Assembly: GCA_021495925.1 (NCBI GenBank)
Contig: JAKEKT010000018.1
Coordinates: 372,001 to 436,000, forward strand
Length of the DNA: 64,000 bases
Source: Diplodia intermedia
Taxonomy: Eukaryota > Ascomycota > Dothideomycetes > Botryosphaeriales > Botryosphaeriaceae
Reading direction: 5' to 3'
Position numbers and translations under genes: made by a program. A model generated the notes under the pieces. The model made no database searches and was not told the origin of the DNA. It worked only from the letters and a program-made list of their open reading frames with translations. Positions 33,750 through 44,621 of the stretch are shown one piece after another (position 1 is the stretch's first letter; the number at the start of each line of letters is the position of its first letter).

Positions 33750-36700
33750 ATGCGTGCTGCTATCGTCGCACCCCTCCTGGCTTTGGCCGTTCAAGGCCGG
33801 CCCCAGGGGGATATCGCCGTGGATGGCACCGACGTCAGCGAATCGGCCCTCCCTACCGACTTCTCGACCGACTTCACTCCGGACTTGTTCGATACCCCCG
33901 TCCAGACGAGCTCCCCTACGGAAGACGAGGTCCGGTTTGGTGGTGCTACTCCAGTAATCCGTCCATTCGCCCAAGTTGATGCGGTGACTGAGGATGCCGA
34001 TTTCGGCGCCACCTGTTGCGACACGACCGTGGTCACCGAAGCGACCACCACAATCGTCAACCAGGTCACCTCCACCTATGATGGGGCTGAGCAGGTCTTC
34101 ACCGTCACCAGCTACGTCTATGGGACAAGGACCGAGGTCTATCCCCATACCTCTGGTAGGTTTTGCCCGCTAGCTGTTTTACGACACTGAGCTGTTACTG
34201 ATTCGCACATATAGGTCCTTACTACGGTGACTATGGGTCTCCCGAAGTCACCTCATACCCGGAGCCGCCGTATGATGAGCCTTCTTACGATGATGGTAGC
34301 TACTCTGACGGCGGATCTTCTGATGGGAGCTACCCTGATGGCAGCTACTCTGATGGCAGCTACTCTGATGGCGAGCCTCTATCGGAAGGCTACTCTGATG
34401 GCAGTTACTCTGATGGCGAGCCTCAATCGGAGGGCTACTCTGATGGAGAAACTTCCGACGAAGAACCTTACGGCGGGTATGGGACGCCCTCCTACGGGCA
34501 TGGGAAGCCTCACGGGAAGCCTTACGAGACGCCCGATTATGAGTCAGGCTACGGGCCGTCGTACGGACCGACGCCGCGTCCTTACCCGCCTCATCTGCCT
34601 CACAAGCCGTCTCCTTCGGGCTACGACTCTGGTTCCGGTCCTGAATGCGATGGTTCCGATTCGGAAGAGTTTTCCACGGACTGTGACAACTCGTACTCCG
34701 AGAAGCCGTACTACACGACGCCTGAGTCTTACTACCCGACGCCCAAGCCCTACGACAGTGACTCCGAGGGCTCTGGCTACGAAGACAAGCCCTACGACTC
34801 AGCGCCTGAGCCGTACTCCAGCGACTCTGAAGGCTCCGACTACGAAGACAAGCCTTACGATGCGGCGCCTGAGTCGTACTCTAGCGAACCCGAGGACTCC
34901 AGCTACGAGGAAGAGCCCTACTACAAGACTCCCCGGCCGTTCTACACGCCTACGCCGTACTACACCCCTGAGCCGTACTACACGCCGGAGCCTGTGCCCG
35001 ACTACACCCATGACTCCGAGCCGGACTACAACACCGACGAGTCGGACTCGGACAACGAGCACGCCTACGAGCCGGCGTATACGACTACTACGACGAAGGA
35101 CTGCGACGACTACGCCACCAACTACCCCGACGAGCCGTACTACACTCCCGGGCCCAAGCCCTACCACACCCCGCGCCCTCAGCCTGACTACACCAACGAT
35201 GAGCCGGATTACAGCACCGATTCTGGCGACTCTGACTCTGAGCCCGAGTATGAGACGGTGTACACGACTACCACGGAGTGTGACAAGTATGCCACCGACT
35301 ACCCTGAGACGTACTACACTCCCGAGCCGTACTACCCCACTCCTGCGCCGTACTACACCCCCACGCCGGACTACTCCAACGACTCAGAGCCTGACTACAA
35401 CACTGACTCTGACACTGACGAGCCTGAATACGAGACGGTGTACACGACTACCACGGAGTGCGACGACTATGCCACCGATTACCCCGGGCCGCACTACACT
35501 CCCGGGCCGCACCACACTCCCGAGCCGTACTACACTCCCACGCCGGACTACACCAACGACTCAGGGCCGGACTACAACAGCGATGACTCGGACTCAGACT
35601 TGGACTACACCACTCCCACGCCGTACTACACTCCCGAGCCGTACTACACGCCCACGCCGGACTATACCCACGACTCGGAGCCGGACTACAGCAGCGATGA
35701 CTCGGACTCAGACTTGGACTACACCACTCCCACGCCGTACTACACTCCCGAGCCGTACTACACGCCTACACCAGACTACACCAACGACTCTGGCCCCGAC
35801 TACAACAGCGATGACTCGGACTCGGACTCGGAGTATAGCAGCGCCTACGAGCCCACCTACGCCACTCCCACGCCGTACTACACTCCTGAGCCGTACTACA
35901 CGCCTACGCCGGACTACAGCAACGAATCTGGCCCGGATTACAATAGCCATGACTCGGACTCAGACTCGGACACGGACACCGACTATAGCAGCGCCTACGA
36001 GCCCGCGTATACCTCCCCCGAGCCGTACTACACGCCCACGCCGTACTACACCCCGGAGCCTTACTACACGCCTACGCCAGACTACAGCAACGACTCTGGG
36101 CCGGATTACAACACTGATTCGGACTCTGAGCCCGACTACACCAATGGCTACGAGCCGAGCTACACCGGCGGCTACGACTCGGGTTACGAGGACCACGCCA
36201 CGTACACCATCACGGTTCACGAGTTCTGCTCCACTGGTCTCGCTCCCGCAACGTACACGGTTACGGAAGGCTGCAAGCACGAGTGCAAGCCCACGACCAG
36301 TGACTACATCCCCAAGGGCTGGACCACCACTGTCACCGAGTGCAGCAGCGGATGCGGTCCCAAGCCCATCACCGCCACGCTCACCGTCACCTGCCACGAT
36401 TGCGGCGAGGGCGAGGACTACACGACTGCTGATCCCTATGCCCCTGTGGAGACTCTGCCCACCTCGTACTGGAGGGGCTCTGAGCCTAAGGTGACCGATA
36501 CCCCGTCCCCCGGCACCGATACCGACACCGACACCGACTCTGAGAATGAGAACGAGGGAGAGGACGGCGACGCCTACCCCACTGAGACTCCCGAGGGCAA
36601 GGGCCCTGGCCCTTACGGTGTTCCCACGCCTGGCCATGGTCCTCCCCTTTCTGGCCCTCACCCTGGCCCTCACCACGCTGCTCCCACTGAGGGCTCTGGC

Positions 36701-36892
36701 TCTGACGCAGCTCCCACCAAGGACTCTGGCCCCGACGCAGCTCCCACCGATGACGGCCCTGATGACGGCTCCGACGCGGGCAGCAGTACCGACCCATCCG
36801 TGTTCACGGGTGGTGCGGCGACCGTCACCGTCTCGGTGGCTGCGATGGTGCTCGGCGGCGTCTTCCTGTCGTTGTGCTTCCTTCAACTGTAA
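33750..36892 (+). CDS. GPI-anchored, Tyr/Pro/Asp/Ser repeat-rich cell surface protein
   Basis: Exons 33750-34155 and 34215-36892 with a 59-nt intron; about 1027 aa. Signal peptide MRAAIVAPLLALAVQG at the start. A Thr/Val-rich segment with a CC pair (FGATCCDTTVVTEATTT) follows. Then comes a very long disordered region: SDGSY repeats, SEGSxYEDKPYDxAPE repeats, and tandem PYYTPEPYYTPTPDY units with acidic DSDSD spacers and YTTTTECDDYATDYP modules. A Cys-rich block (HEFCSTG, EGCKHECKP, ECSSGCGPKP, CHDCGEGED) precedes a Ser/Asp/Pro stalk and a hydrophobic C-terminus (AATVTVSVAAMVLGGVFLSLCFLQL) typical of a GPI signal. Likely wall- or membrane-attached and O-glycosylated. I recognise no named family. 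Tyr-rich repeats could be cross-linked; that is speculation. Confidence 0.82.
34288..34450 (+). repeat. 15-nt minisatellite coding SDGSY-type pentapeptides
   Basis: Imperfect tandem copies of GGCAGCTACTCTGAT inside exon 2 of the GPI protein, coding SDGSY with interspersed SDGEP(L/Q)SEGY. In-frame unit length means copy changes would not break the gene. Confidence 0.75.
35582..35923 (+). repeat. Three tandem 114-bp (38-aa) units in the GPI protein
   Basis: Units begin GATGACTCGGACTC at 35582, 35696 and 35810, exactly 114 bp apart; the third diverges after its first few codons. The first two are nearly identical. Looser versions of the same YYTP/DYTNDS pattern extend over about 34930-36130. 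Confidence 0.8.
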
Positions 36893-37845
36893 GAGCATTT
36901 GGAGCGCTGATTTCAATCGTCCCAGCATGTGCCCGGGGTTCTCGGCGATGGCAAGCAAGCACGCATGCAATGCACAATTTCCTGTGCAGTTTTTCACCCA
37001 TCGAAAAAATTTGTCGCAACTTTTTGGTTTCGACCCTGAGATTGAAAATTTTGTCTTATTTCTGGCTTACTTGTTTTCTGTTCTTCCCTTCACCTATTGT
37101 GTTGGACAATGTACTTTACAAAATCGGCCTGCTTCCTTGTGTAGATAGGCTCCCGGTTGTCTGTTTGTTTTTGTTTGCAGCATTGGTGGAAAAGCGTATG
37201 GAGGAGAAAAAAACAGAAAAAGATGGCATGGCGATTGCATTCTTTGGAGGGATTTGTGGGAATATCGGTAATACTAGTGTAGTGTAGCATGAATAATGAG
37301 AAGGTTGCGCCCAATCTGTGTTTGGTTATGATTTGCTTGCTACGTGAGACGAGCACACAGAGCAAAATAGCGGCTTTACAACCATTTCCATCACTCCTTC
37401 GTCCTACTCATCTTCCCGGCAACGAAGATCTCTACGGTTCTTCACACGGGAAGGGCACCACGAAGGTAATTAGTACCAGCTAGTTGCGTAACCTCTTAGA
37501 ATGGGTTTAGTAACGCCCTTGCAGTTGAAGATGTCCTTGGAATTTCAACATGTACGAAATAGGTAAATACAGGTGGCGAGTTTTGGAAGATCGGATCAGA
37601 ATGGAACGAGTTGTTGAATGTTTATGAATACTGAATGCCTTCAGCTTTCCTATGGTGGATGTGTGCTGCAGGCATGCTACAACAGACAAGGGGTTTGAAG
37701 TGCTGTTGGAATCGAGGTGCCTCCGGAGGCCCTCTATCGAGCAACGACCAGCATGTCTCAGGCCCAGAATCCTCGGTCCACCGGCTCGGGCAATTCCCCC
37801 ATGGGCCAAATCCCTCTCCCAACCACCTCCCGCGCACCATCCCTC
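36893..37845. other. Intergenic, 3' flanks of the GPI protein and NmrA-like gene
   Basis: 953 bp between convergent stop codons; AT-rich between about 37000 and 37650. No coding signal. Confidence 0.5.
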
Positions 37846-38937
37846 CTACTTCCGGCCATCCCAACTATCCGACGTGATCCGCTCCTTCAAGTCCGCCGCA
37901 GCCAAAGCCATCCCAACCGCCTCCCTCACCGACACCGGCTCCACCCCGACCAACTCATTCTCAACCAGATGCCAAAAATCCGCCGCGCTGTTCTCCTCGT
38001 TGAACTGGCCGCTCAGCGTCAAGCCGCGCATGGCCGGCCTGACCTCGCCCCTCTCCAGCAGCGCGAGCGCGTCCGCCTTCATCTTCTTGATGTCGACCCT
38101 TTCGACGTCGAAGCTCTCGCCCAGCTCGGCCTCCAGCGCCGCCAGCAGCGCGTTTTGCGTGAGGTCCCGCACGCCGCAGACGAAGACGGCCCTGTTCCGG
38201 ACGGCGTCGGGCGCGCGCAGCATGTTGAGCAGCGCGGCGGCGATGACGGGGAGCGGCGTCCAGCACGTGGGGTTGTTGCCGCTGCCGTAGATGGTGGCCT
38301 TGCGGGCGGCGATGTCGAAGCCTGCGGGGCCGCCGAGGAGCCCTGCACGGAAGCGACAAGTTTTCGCGTCAGCGGTTCGGGTCAATACCTACGGCGGTAG
38401 AGCATGTATACTAACACATGTCGAAAAACGGCCCTCCGTTGAGGGCGGTCCAGCATATCCTGCCGGCGGCCGCCTGCTCGGCGAGGTAGTGCCGCAGCGC
38501 GACCTTGTCGCCGACGAAGGACGTCGGGAAGACGGCGTACTGCGGCGCGAGGATGTTGGAGACGAACTCGCTGGGCACGAACAGCCGCACGCCCGCGTCG
38601 ATGCTGGCGTCGATGAGCAGCTTCTGCGGCCCCCACTTGGCCTGCCCGCCCGGCACGAGCGACAGCACGGCGTCTTGGCCTTGCAGCGCCGCCGCCAGCG
38701 ATGCCCGGCTTTCGTAGTCGACGGCTGCGACCCTGATGCGCGCGTCCGGCGCTTGGTAGTTGCCCCGCGTTAGAGCGGTGATTTGGAAGCTGCCGTCGGA
38801 CAGGAGTTTGGGCACGATGTGCTTTCCGATGTTGCCGCCGGCCTGGAAGGGGGGATGTGAGCTTGTTGGTGGCGATAGGTGGTGCTTTGTGGGTTGTGGT
38901 TGCTTACTCCGACAATTGCGATGTTTTTGAGCTGCAT
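37846..38937 (-). CDS. NmrA-like / isoflavone reductase-like NAD(P)-binding oxidoreductase
   Basis: Start ATG at 38937. Exons 38908-38937 (10 codons), 38416-38842 and 37846-38342; introns 65 and 73 nt; about 317 aa. The first splice completes the dinucleotide-binding turn: NIAIVG|AGGNIGKHIV. The second gives GPFFDMWLLGGPAGFDI. Rossmann-type short-chain fold with atypical SDR features: ITALTRGNY after beta-2 (Arg favours NADP), VPSEFVSN, and ALRHYL in place of the usual active-site Lys context (a Lys is present just before, GDKVALRHY). Family members reduce small aromatic metabolites or act as redox sensors such as NmrA. TATA-like box 84 bp upstream. Substrate unknown. Confidence 0.9.
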
Positions 38938-39719
38938 GTTTCTTTTTTCGGGGTGGCTTGATTCTTTGGTGGAGGACTGTCTTGTTGATTTCGTAGGTCT
39001 TGGGATGGTTTTGCTGGTCCTTATATATGTCTTTGAATTGGTGAGGTTGTTTGGAGGATTCAGGCACCGGCGTCCGCGCGGCAGCCTAGGGTGCCTGTTC
39101 AAGCACCGGATCCTACAACGCCTTGCCGCAAGCCACAGCGGAGCATACATGGGGGCCGAGACCCTTCACTATGTTTTCCGTGCGTCTCACTTCACATTCC
39201 ATATGCACTTCCCAAACCTTGAATATGGCGAGTTAAATTGTGGTCCGGCAAAGAGAACAATGTAAAGGGTCAAGGCACTGTTCAAAGACTCAGCACCACA
39301 AGTGTATAGTATAACCTATCCGAAAGAGGTTTAGCCCCTGTTACGCTTAGCCCATGTTACCCCACACTTTCACTCACGTCCATCATCGAGAGAGCAATGC
39401 ATGTAGTCCAACCACAAAACCTAACACGTTTAACACAGCATCAAAATCATCATCACGTCACACAGCAAAACGTAGGAGAAGGGCAGGGGATATTTACTTA
39501 CCTTTTACGATGGAACAAAACTCTTAGAAATGTATTCTAGGAGTTTCGTTCCAATTTTTTTTATTTTTTTTTTGGGATTTTCTATGTTTTTTTTTGGGGG
39601 GGTTTCTGGGTTTTCTTTCTGGGGAGATCATTGCAGCACTCACCGTTCCTGTAGCACCTACCGTCGCCGCAGCACCCACCGTCGAGACAGTCGCGAACCA
39701 TCACAGACACCATCGCGGC
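38938..39719. other. Intergenic, NmrA-like promoter and amidoligase 3' flank
   Basis: 782 bp. Contains a low-complexity T/G run at about 39555-39610 (poly-T blocks and seven G). No gene seen. Confidence 0.5.
39021..39027 (-). promoter_or_regulatory. TATA-like box of the NmrA-like gene
   Basis: TATATAA on the minus strand, 84 bp upstream of the ATG at 38937. Confidence 0.45.
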
Positions 39720-41330
39720 TCAATGGTTGAGGTTGATAGCCATCAGCTCGTCCGTCATGCCACGAGCAAGCTCCCTCCAGACAGACCGATCAAACCTGCC
39801 ATACTGGCCGTCCTCCAACTTGCGCCGCACAGTCACCAACACCCTACGCCTACTCCTCAACTCCGCCGTCTCCAACGCATTACGCCACAGCAGCACAGCC
39901 GCGGGATACACGCCCGCCGCCGCACCGGCGCCCGCGCGGGTATCGACCGCGTCGACGTCGGCCTCCCTGCGGCGCCACTGGGCGTCGTAAAACGCGACCG
40001 TCTCTCTCGCGACGCCGAGCGTATCGGTCAGCCAGCGGCGCGCGCCGAACGCGGGGTCCGCGACGCGCGCCAGCAGCAGCCCGCGCAATGTGTCCGTCCC
40101 CGCGGCGCCCGCGTCTGCGGCACGCTCGGCGACGCCCGCCATGCGCGTCACGACGTCGACCCAGGCGGAGACGGCGGCCGCCTCGAGCGTGCCGCGGTGC
40201 TGCCGGAACTCGACCGTCCACGTGTAGAAGGACCACTCGCGGTCGACGCGGCCGCGGCGGTGCATGGTGGTGCTGCCGCCGCGCTCCTCGTCGTCGTCGA
40301 GGACGTTGTTGTTGTCATGGTTGCTGGGCGGGCAGACTGGGTCGAAGGGCGGGCCGTAGCCGATGATGAGCGCGTTGCATAGGTTGTACGCGACGAGCCG
40401 GCTGCTGGACGTCATGCGCCGCAGCGCGAGGTGGCTGATGCGGCCCGGGGAGAGCGGGGTGGGAGGGCCGTCGTCCGAGTCGTCCGAGTCGTCCCGGTCG
40501 GCCGCCGCCAGGCTGATGGACGCCGACTCCTCACGAGCGGGCGCGACGAAGGGGGCGTCGATGGCGGCGCACCAGTCGAGCGCGGAGCCCTGCGCGACGG
40601 CGGGGTCGGGGTGCCCGCGCCAGTGCGCCGACGGCGGCGCGATGATGGACAGCGTCTCGCCGAACAGGCCGCCCCCCGGGCCCGACGACGGCGGCAGGTT
40701 CTTGATGCGGTCGGCCGAGTGCAGCTCGTCGATGACGCGCTCGAAGCCCGTGGCCAGCTGGAAGAGGTTCTGCAGCGTGCGCAGCGTGAAGACGCGCGAG
40801 GCGTCGGCCGACCGCCCGACGTGGACGTGCAGCGCGCACGTCTCGTTGGTGAAGATGCGGACGGACGGGCAGATGCCCGTGGTCGACGAGTTCAGCGTGC
40901 GGTGCAGCGTCGCGAGCACGTGGGCGATCTCGGTGCGCCACTCGTGCTCGTTCCGCAGCGAGAAGATGCGGCTCTTGAGCTCGACGCAGTCGGACATGTA
41001 GCCGTCCGGGAGGAGGCGTTGCTCGGCCTCGGTGAGGCTGACGCTGTTATCCGGGGAGACGGCCCACTTCTGGTACCTCTGCGCGATCGGTGGCTGGTCG
41101 TCGCCGAAGGCGGCTGCGAACAAGTCCTCGCATTCGTACATGGGGATGCCGTTCGAGGCGAGCACCTGGCGGACCAGCACGCGGGCAATGTCATACCAAC
41201 CCGTATCGCCTGGACTCATAAGGTAATTCAGCATCTCGTGCTTGTTGCCGATGAGCATGAACTCGAGCTCTATGCCGAAAGTAAGATCGGGGGCCGCCGG
41301 AGCAGCGGGGTCTGGACTAACCTGCGCCAT
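39720..41330 (-). CDS. Amidoligase family protein (Amidoligase_2-like)
   Basis: Single exon, about 536 aa from ATG at 41330 (MAQVSPDPAAPAAPDLTFGIELEF). An in-frame ATG at 41573 would add 81 residues without family resemblance, so the inner start is preferred. Key blocks of this carboxylate-amine ligase-like (ATP-grasp-related) family are visible: FGIELEF at the N-terminus with the acidic metal ligands, NETCALHVHVG near residues 185-195, and VEFRQHRGTL near 400, with the NALIIGYGPPFDP stretch before it. Related enzymes join amino groups to carboxylates, forming amide or isopeptide bonds on peptides or small molecules. Fungal members are common but uncharacterised. Acidic low-complexity insertions (DRDDSDDSDDG, NNNVLDDDEE) lie between motifs. 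Confidence 0.88.
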   Translation of the reverse strand: MAQVSPDPAAPAAPDLTFGIELEFMLIGNKHEMLNYLMSPGDTGWYDIARVLVRQVLASNGIPMYECEDLFAAAFGDDQPPIAQRYQKWAVSPDNSVSLTEAEQRLLPDGYMSDCVELKSRIFSLRNEHEWRTEIAHVLATLHRTLNSSTTGICPSVRIFTNETCALHVHVGRSADASRVFTLRTLQNLFQLATGFERVIDELHSADRIKNLPPSSGPGGGLFGETLSIIAPPSAHWRGHPDPAVAQGSALDWCAAIDAPFVAPAREESASISLAAADRDDSDDSDDGPPTPLSPGRISHLALRRMTSSSRLVAYNLCNALIIGYGPPFDPVCPPSNHDNNNVLDDDEERGGSTTMHRRGRVDREWSFYTWTVEFRQHRGTLEAAAVSAWVDVVTRMAGVAERAADAGAAGTDTLRGLLLARVADPAFGARRWLTDTLGVARETVAFYDAQWRRREADVDAVDTRAGAGAAAGVYPAAVLLWRNALETAELRSRRRVLVTVRRKLEDGQYGRFDRSVWRELARGMTDELMAINLNH

Positions 41331-41711
41331 CTTTGACCGGGGACTTTTGAAGGCTCGGAACTTCGTTTGGATACCCAAGAGGTGATTTCGCATAGAAGGA
41401 AACCGAATTCGCAGAGGAAAGAGTCTCGAGGGTACGGAGATCACTTGTGAAGGACCAAGTGACATTTGTACTGCCGTGGCCTGAGCAGTGTCTTCGTATG
41501 AGTTCAGTGTTGATGAACAATTACATTGTGCGGAGGCTGTAGACAATGGAACAACAAAGGGAGACCCCATCACTCATCAGCATACATATCTGAAAAAGGA
41601 CTTAACACTGCTTGTGGAGGAACACTGAAACAACACAGAGAAAAGAAAAAAAATCAAGAGGCTAGCAACAACTCAACAAGTTATTAACTTGCAAGATCCA
41701 CGTGACAATGA
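41331..41711. other. Intergenic, amidoligase promoter and small secreted protein 3' flank
   Basis: 381 bp, AT-rich at the right half with an A-rich run near 41640-41652. No coding signal beyond the in-frame N-terminal extension of the amidoligase frame. Confidence 0.45.
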
Positions 41712-42229
41712 TTACTGAGTGGCCGATTGCCCCTCCGGACAGCCAGGATCGGTGTATTCCATATCGCCTAAGCACATGTCGTGACATCTACACCAAAATG
41801 TTATCAGTAACACTCTCGCTTACATTAGTGCGAGTGGTCCTCGAAGACGTACCCTCCGTATCTGACTCCGCACGAGTTCATATAGTCCTTGCATATCACT
41901 GCAGGGCATGGGAAAGGAGATGCTTCTGGATGGCCGGCCGCGTCGCCAGCGGGGAAGGTGGGGGTGGCGGTAACGAATGGATAAGTGGCCGAAGATGCTG
42001 TCTTGTTGGTATGGGAGTGTCTTTTGATTGACGTGGTTCTGGCGATAGTTCGGCTTCGGCAACGCCTGATAGACCCTGGACTACCGATTTTAGCAAGCTT
42101 CAAAGATACGACACCATCGACAACCACGAAAATCTGGTTTGTTATCATACCTGCCGGCACGTCTGAGACGGGAGAAGCCATCGCGGCAGCCACAAAGGCG
42201 AAGGCGAAAGCGATGTTAGAAACGAGCAT
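41712..42229 (-). CDS. Small secreted cysteine-rich protein
   Basis: Start ATG at 42229 with a signal peptide (MLVSNIAFAFAFVAAAMASP). Proposed exons 42151-42229, 41853-42075 and 41712-41787; about 125 aa. The last intron (41788-41852, GTACGT...TAG) is the well-supported one: it replaces a read-through tail with CGVRYGGCHDMC and ends DPGCPEGQSATQ. The C-terminus is thus CPAVICKDYMNSCGVRYGG then CHDMC and PGC, a regular Cys pattern like other fungal small secreted proteins. The first intron (42076-42150) is uncertain: no splicing gives the same downstream frame, and an acceptor 10 nt further on gives a different one. The middle part is basic and Thr/Ala-rich. Secreted, function unknown; effector-like by size and Cys content only. 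Confidence 0.68.
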
Positions 42230-42846
42230 GGTGGTTTTTGGGAAATATGTCTGGCGCAGTGTGTGAACGTGGCGACCTTCGACGAGGGCAGCAGCCAGGA
42301 CTGATATACACGACACTTACGCAGGCCAAGATGTCCACCGCCGCAGATGCCAAAACTCGACGACCGGCTCTAGCGGAAGTCCCCAAGTTCAATTGATTCC
42401 AGAATAGCCTTGAGGATCTTGGTTGTACCACGGGCTTGTCTCGAACGAGGGGGAAGAGCGTGCTTTACATCTCCCACCGGACCGAGAGGGGCCGTAGATG
42501 ATGTAATTAACCACGGTAGTGGGTCGTTGATATTGGCATTCGATTTAGAATAGTCGCCTTGGCGGATCAAGCCGCGGAATGAAGGGAGCACAAGGAATTG
42601 GCGCCACGGAAAATGCAAGGGTTGCTGTAAAGATGTCAAGAAACAGAGTTAGGCGAATAGGATAATCCAGAGGCCTCAACAATACTCAGTGAGAGAAACG
42701 CTTTGGGTCTCCGACGGAGTGCCAAGAGATTTCCCCTACTGAATGAGGCTAGCAGTGCAATAATTTCTTTTCTTCCAAAGGTGATTGAGAGCATCGAGGT
42801 TGGCAAAAGCCGATACAGTTCTGACTTACCTTCTCCACCCACTCAC
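42230..42846. other. Intergenic, between small secreted protein and phytase-like gene
   Basis: 617 bp: promoter of the small secreted protein on the left, 3' flank of the phytase-like gene on the right. No gene recognised. Confidence 0.5.
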
Positions 42847-44621
42847 TCACCACCCCGCCGGCTTCAACCCCCTCTCCAACCCCACCCTGAACACCAACGC
42901 CTGATTATCCAAACTCGCCCCCGTCTCATCCTTGTACTCAAACCTCCCACCATCCATATACCCCTCCTGCGTGATGAAATCATTATCACTCAGACTGATC
43001 ACAAACCACTCCCCCTCGACCACCTCCCCACCCGCCGCCAGCACCGGCACCACCGCCAAACTCTCCCACTTCTCATTCAACAACCCCCCATCATCCACAC
43101 CCCCATTATGCAAGCCGAACCGTGCCAGCTGACCCTCGACATTGAAGTCCAGCCACGCGCAGTACCGCGCCGGCGCGACGCCATCCGCCAACACGCCTTC
43201 CCCGGCATCCGTCACCACGCTCCCATCGACGGAGTCGGCATCGACATCGCCGACGTCGGTCGCCTCGCCGACATCGAACACGTCCACGTGCCGATACAAG
43301 CTACGCGTCGTCCCTCCCGCCGCGCGCCCGGCGCCCGAGTCGCGCGCCAGGACGAGGAACTGCGTCGGGCCGAGCGCCAGCATCTCGCTCTGCGCGGCGA
43401 CGCGCGTCTTGCCGTCGTCGTTGACGAACGTCGGCAGGGGCACGACGTACTCGGCCTTGAGGGGCGTCGTCGGCTGGCGCGAGATGCTGCTGCTGGCGTT
43501 CGTGCTGGTGGTGGTGGTGGTGGTGATGGGCGGCGCTGCGATGTCGTATTGCAGCAGGCGGGCGTGGCGGCGGCTCTTCTTTCCGCCGGCGCCGCCGTCT
43601 TGCATGAGGGCGGACTGGACGAGGACGGAGAGGGTGGTGCCGTCGGGCGAGAGGGTCAGGCCCTCGAAGCCTTGGTTGTTGGCGCGGCCGGAGGTGGGGT
43701 CCTCGGGGATGGGCAGGCGGGAGGGGTCGTAGATGGGGGCGGAGGCGGCGGAGAAGCTGGGAAGCCAGTGCGTGTTAGTCTCACGTTTGTAGGAGACGGT
43801 ATCTGTTTAAAGTCCCAGAGTAGACAATTCGATGGATGGGGAGAGGAAAGCTGTACGTGCCTTTGACTGCCGTTCCTCTGCGGGACATAGGCGTCTGGCG
43901 GCCTGATGGCGCCCACCATCCGCCCCTCCTTCGAGAACCTATAGACATACGGCCCGTACTCGTCGCTGACCCAGAACGAGCCGTCCGCGCCGAGAACAAG
44001 ACCCTCGCCATCCAACGACACCCTCCTCCCACCCGGCCCGTCTCCACCGAACCCGTCCCCCTCATACGTCGCCACCGGCAGCGCCGGGAACCCTGGAAAC
44101 TCAATCGCTCCCGACGCATCCGGATCCAGCCCCGTCAGCGGCGCGCCCGTCGGATCGCTGAACAGCACGGTATCCAGATACTCCAATTGCAGATTCGGCT
44201 TCGTCGCGGCGGCCGCCTCTGCCGGCGCGAAGCTGACGGCTAGCTTGTGCACGCGCGGGATGAAGTTGAGCGTGCCGTTGGTGTTCCAGCCGCGGTCGGG
44301 CAGCGCCCAGAGGACGCCCGTGTACAGAGCCGTGCCGTTGTCGGTGGGTCGGAGCTTCCATGAGCCGTGCTCGATGGCGATGGAGCTGCCCAGGCCGCCG
44401 AGCGTGTCGCCGTGCTTGTCGCGGGCGGTGCCGGAGACGAAGCCGTAGCCGGCGAGGGCGCGGTAGGTGTAGGTGTTGCCAGCGCAGGTCGTGGTGTTGA
44501 CGGCAGCGGTGGTGGCATTGCTGGGCGTCGTCGTCTTCTCGTACAGAGGCCGGAGGGTTGCGGCGGAAACGAGAGACGGTTGGAGCAGCGCGAGGGCTGA
44601 GAGGAGGGCGGTCGTCAGCAT
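42847..44621 (-). CDS. Secreted protein with esterase-like domain of phytase (beta-propeller)
   Basis: Start ATG at 44621; signal peptide MLTTALLSALALLQPSLVSA. Two exons, 43861-44621 and 42847-43756; about 556 aa. The intron (43757-43860, 104 nt) fits only with a GC donor (AAAG|GCACGT) and AG acceptor, giving NGSQSFSAASAPIYDPS; no GT donor nearby keeps frame. Family blocks of the esterase-like activity of phytase domain: GGLGSSIAIE, LWALPDRGWN, EGDGFGGD, LDGEGLVLGADGSFWVSDEYGPYVYRFSKEGRM, NNQGFEGLTLSPDGTTLSVLVQSAL, KAEYVVPLP and FVISLSDNDFITQEG. Extracellular; acts presumably on phosphate or ester substrates, but fungal members lack defined activity. Gly- and Thr-rich insertions (ITTTTTTSTNASSS) look like flexible loops. 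Confidence 0.88.

Noticed and set aside
34227..36494. 755-residue Thr/Arg-rich open frame overlapping the GPI protein
   Set aside because: A frame-shifted reading of the same repeat DNA; the other frame has the signal peptide, Cys block and GPI signal.
39555..39610. T- and G-rich run as a transposon tail
   Set aside because: No coding remnant, terminal repeat or target duplication around it; simple low-complexity sequence.
40431..41336. 301-residue plus-strand frame under the amidoligase gene
   Set aside because: Antisense shadow of an intact catalytic domain; Arg/Gly/Val-rich and featureless.
42703..43866. 387-residue plus-strand frame under the phytase-like gene
   Set aside because: Antisense shadow; no recognisable features.
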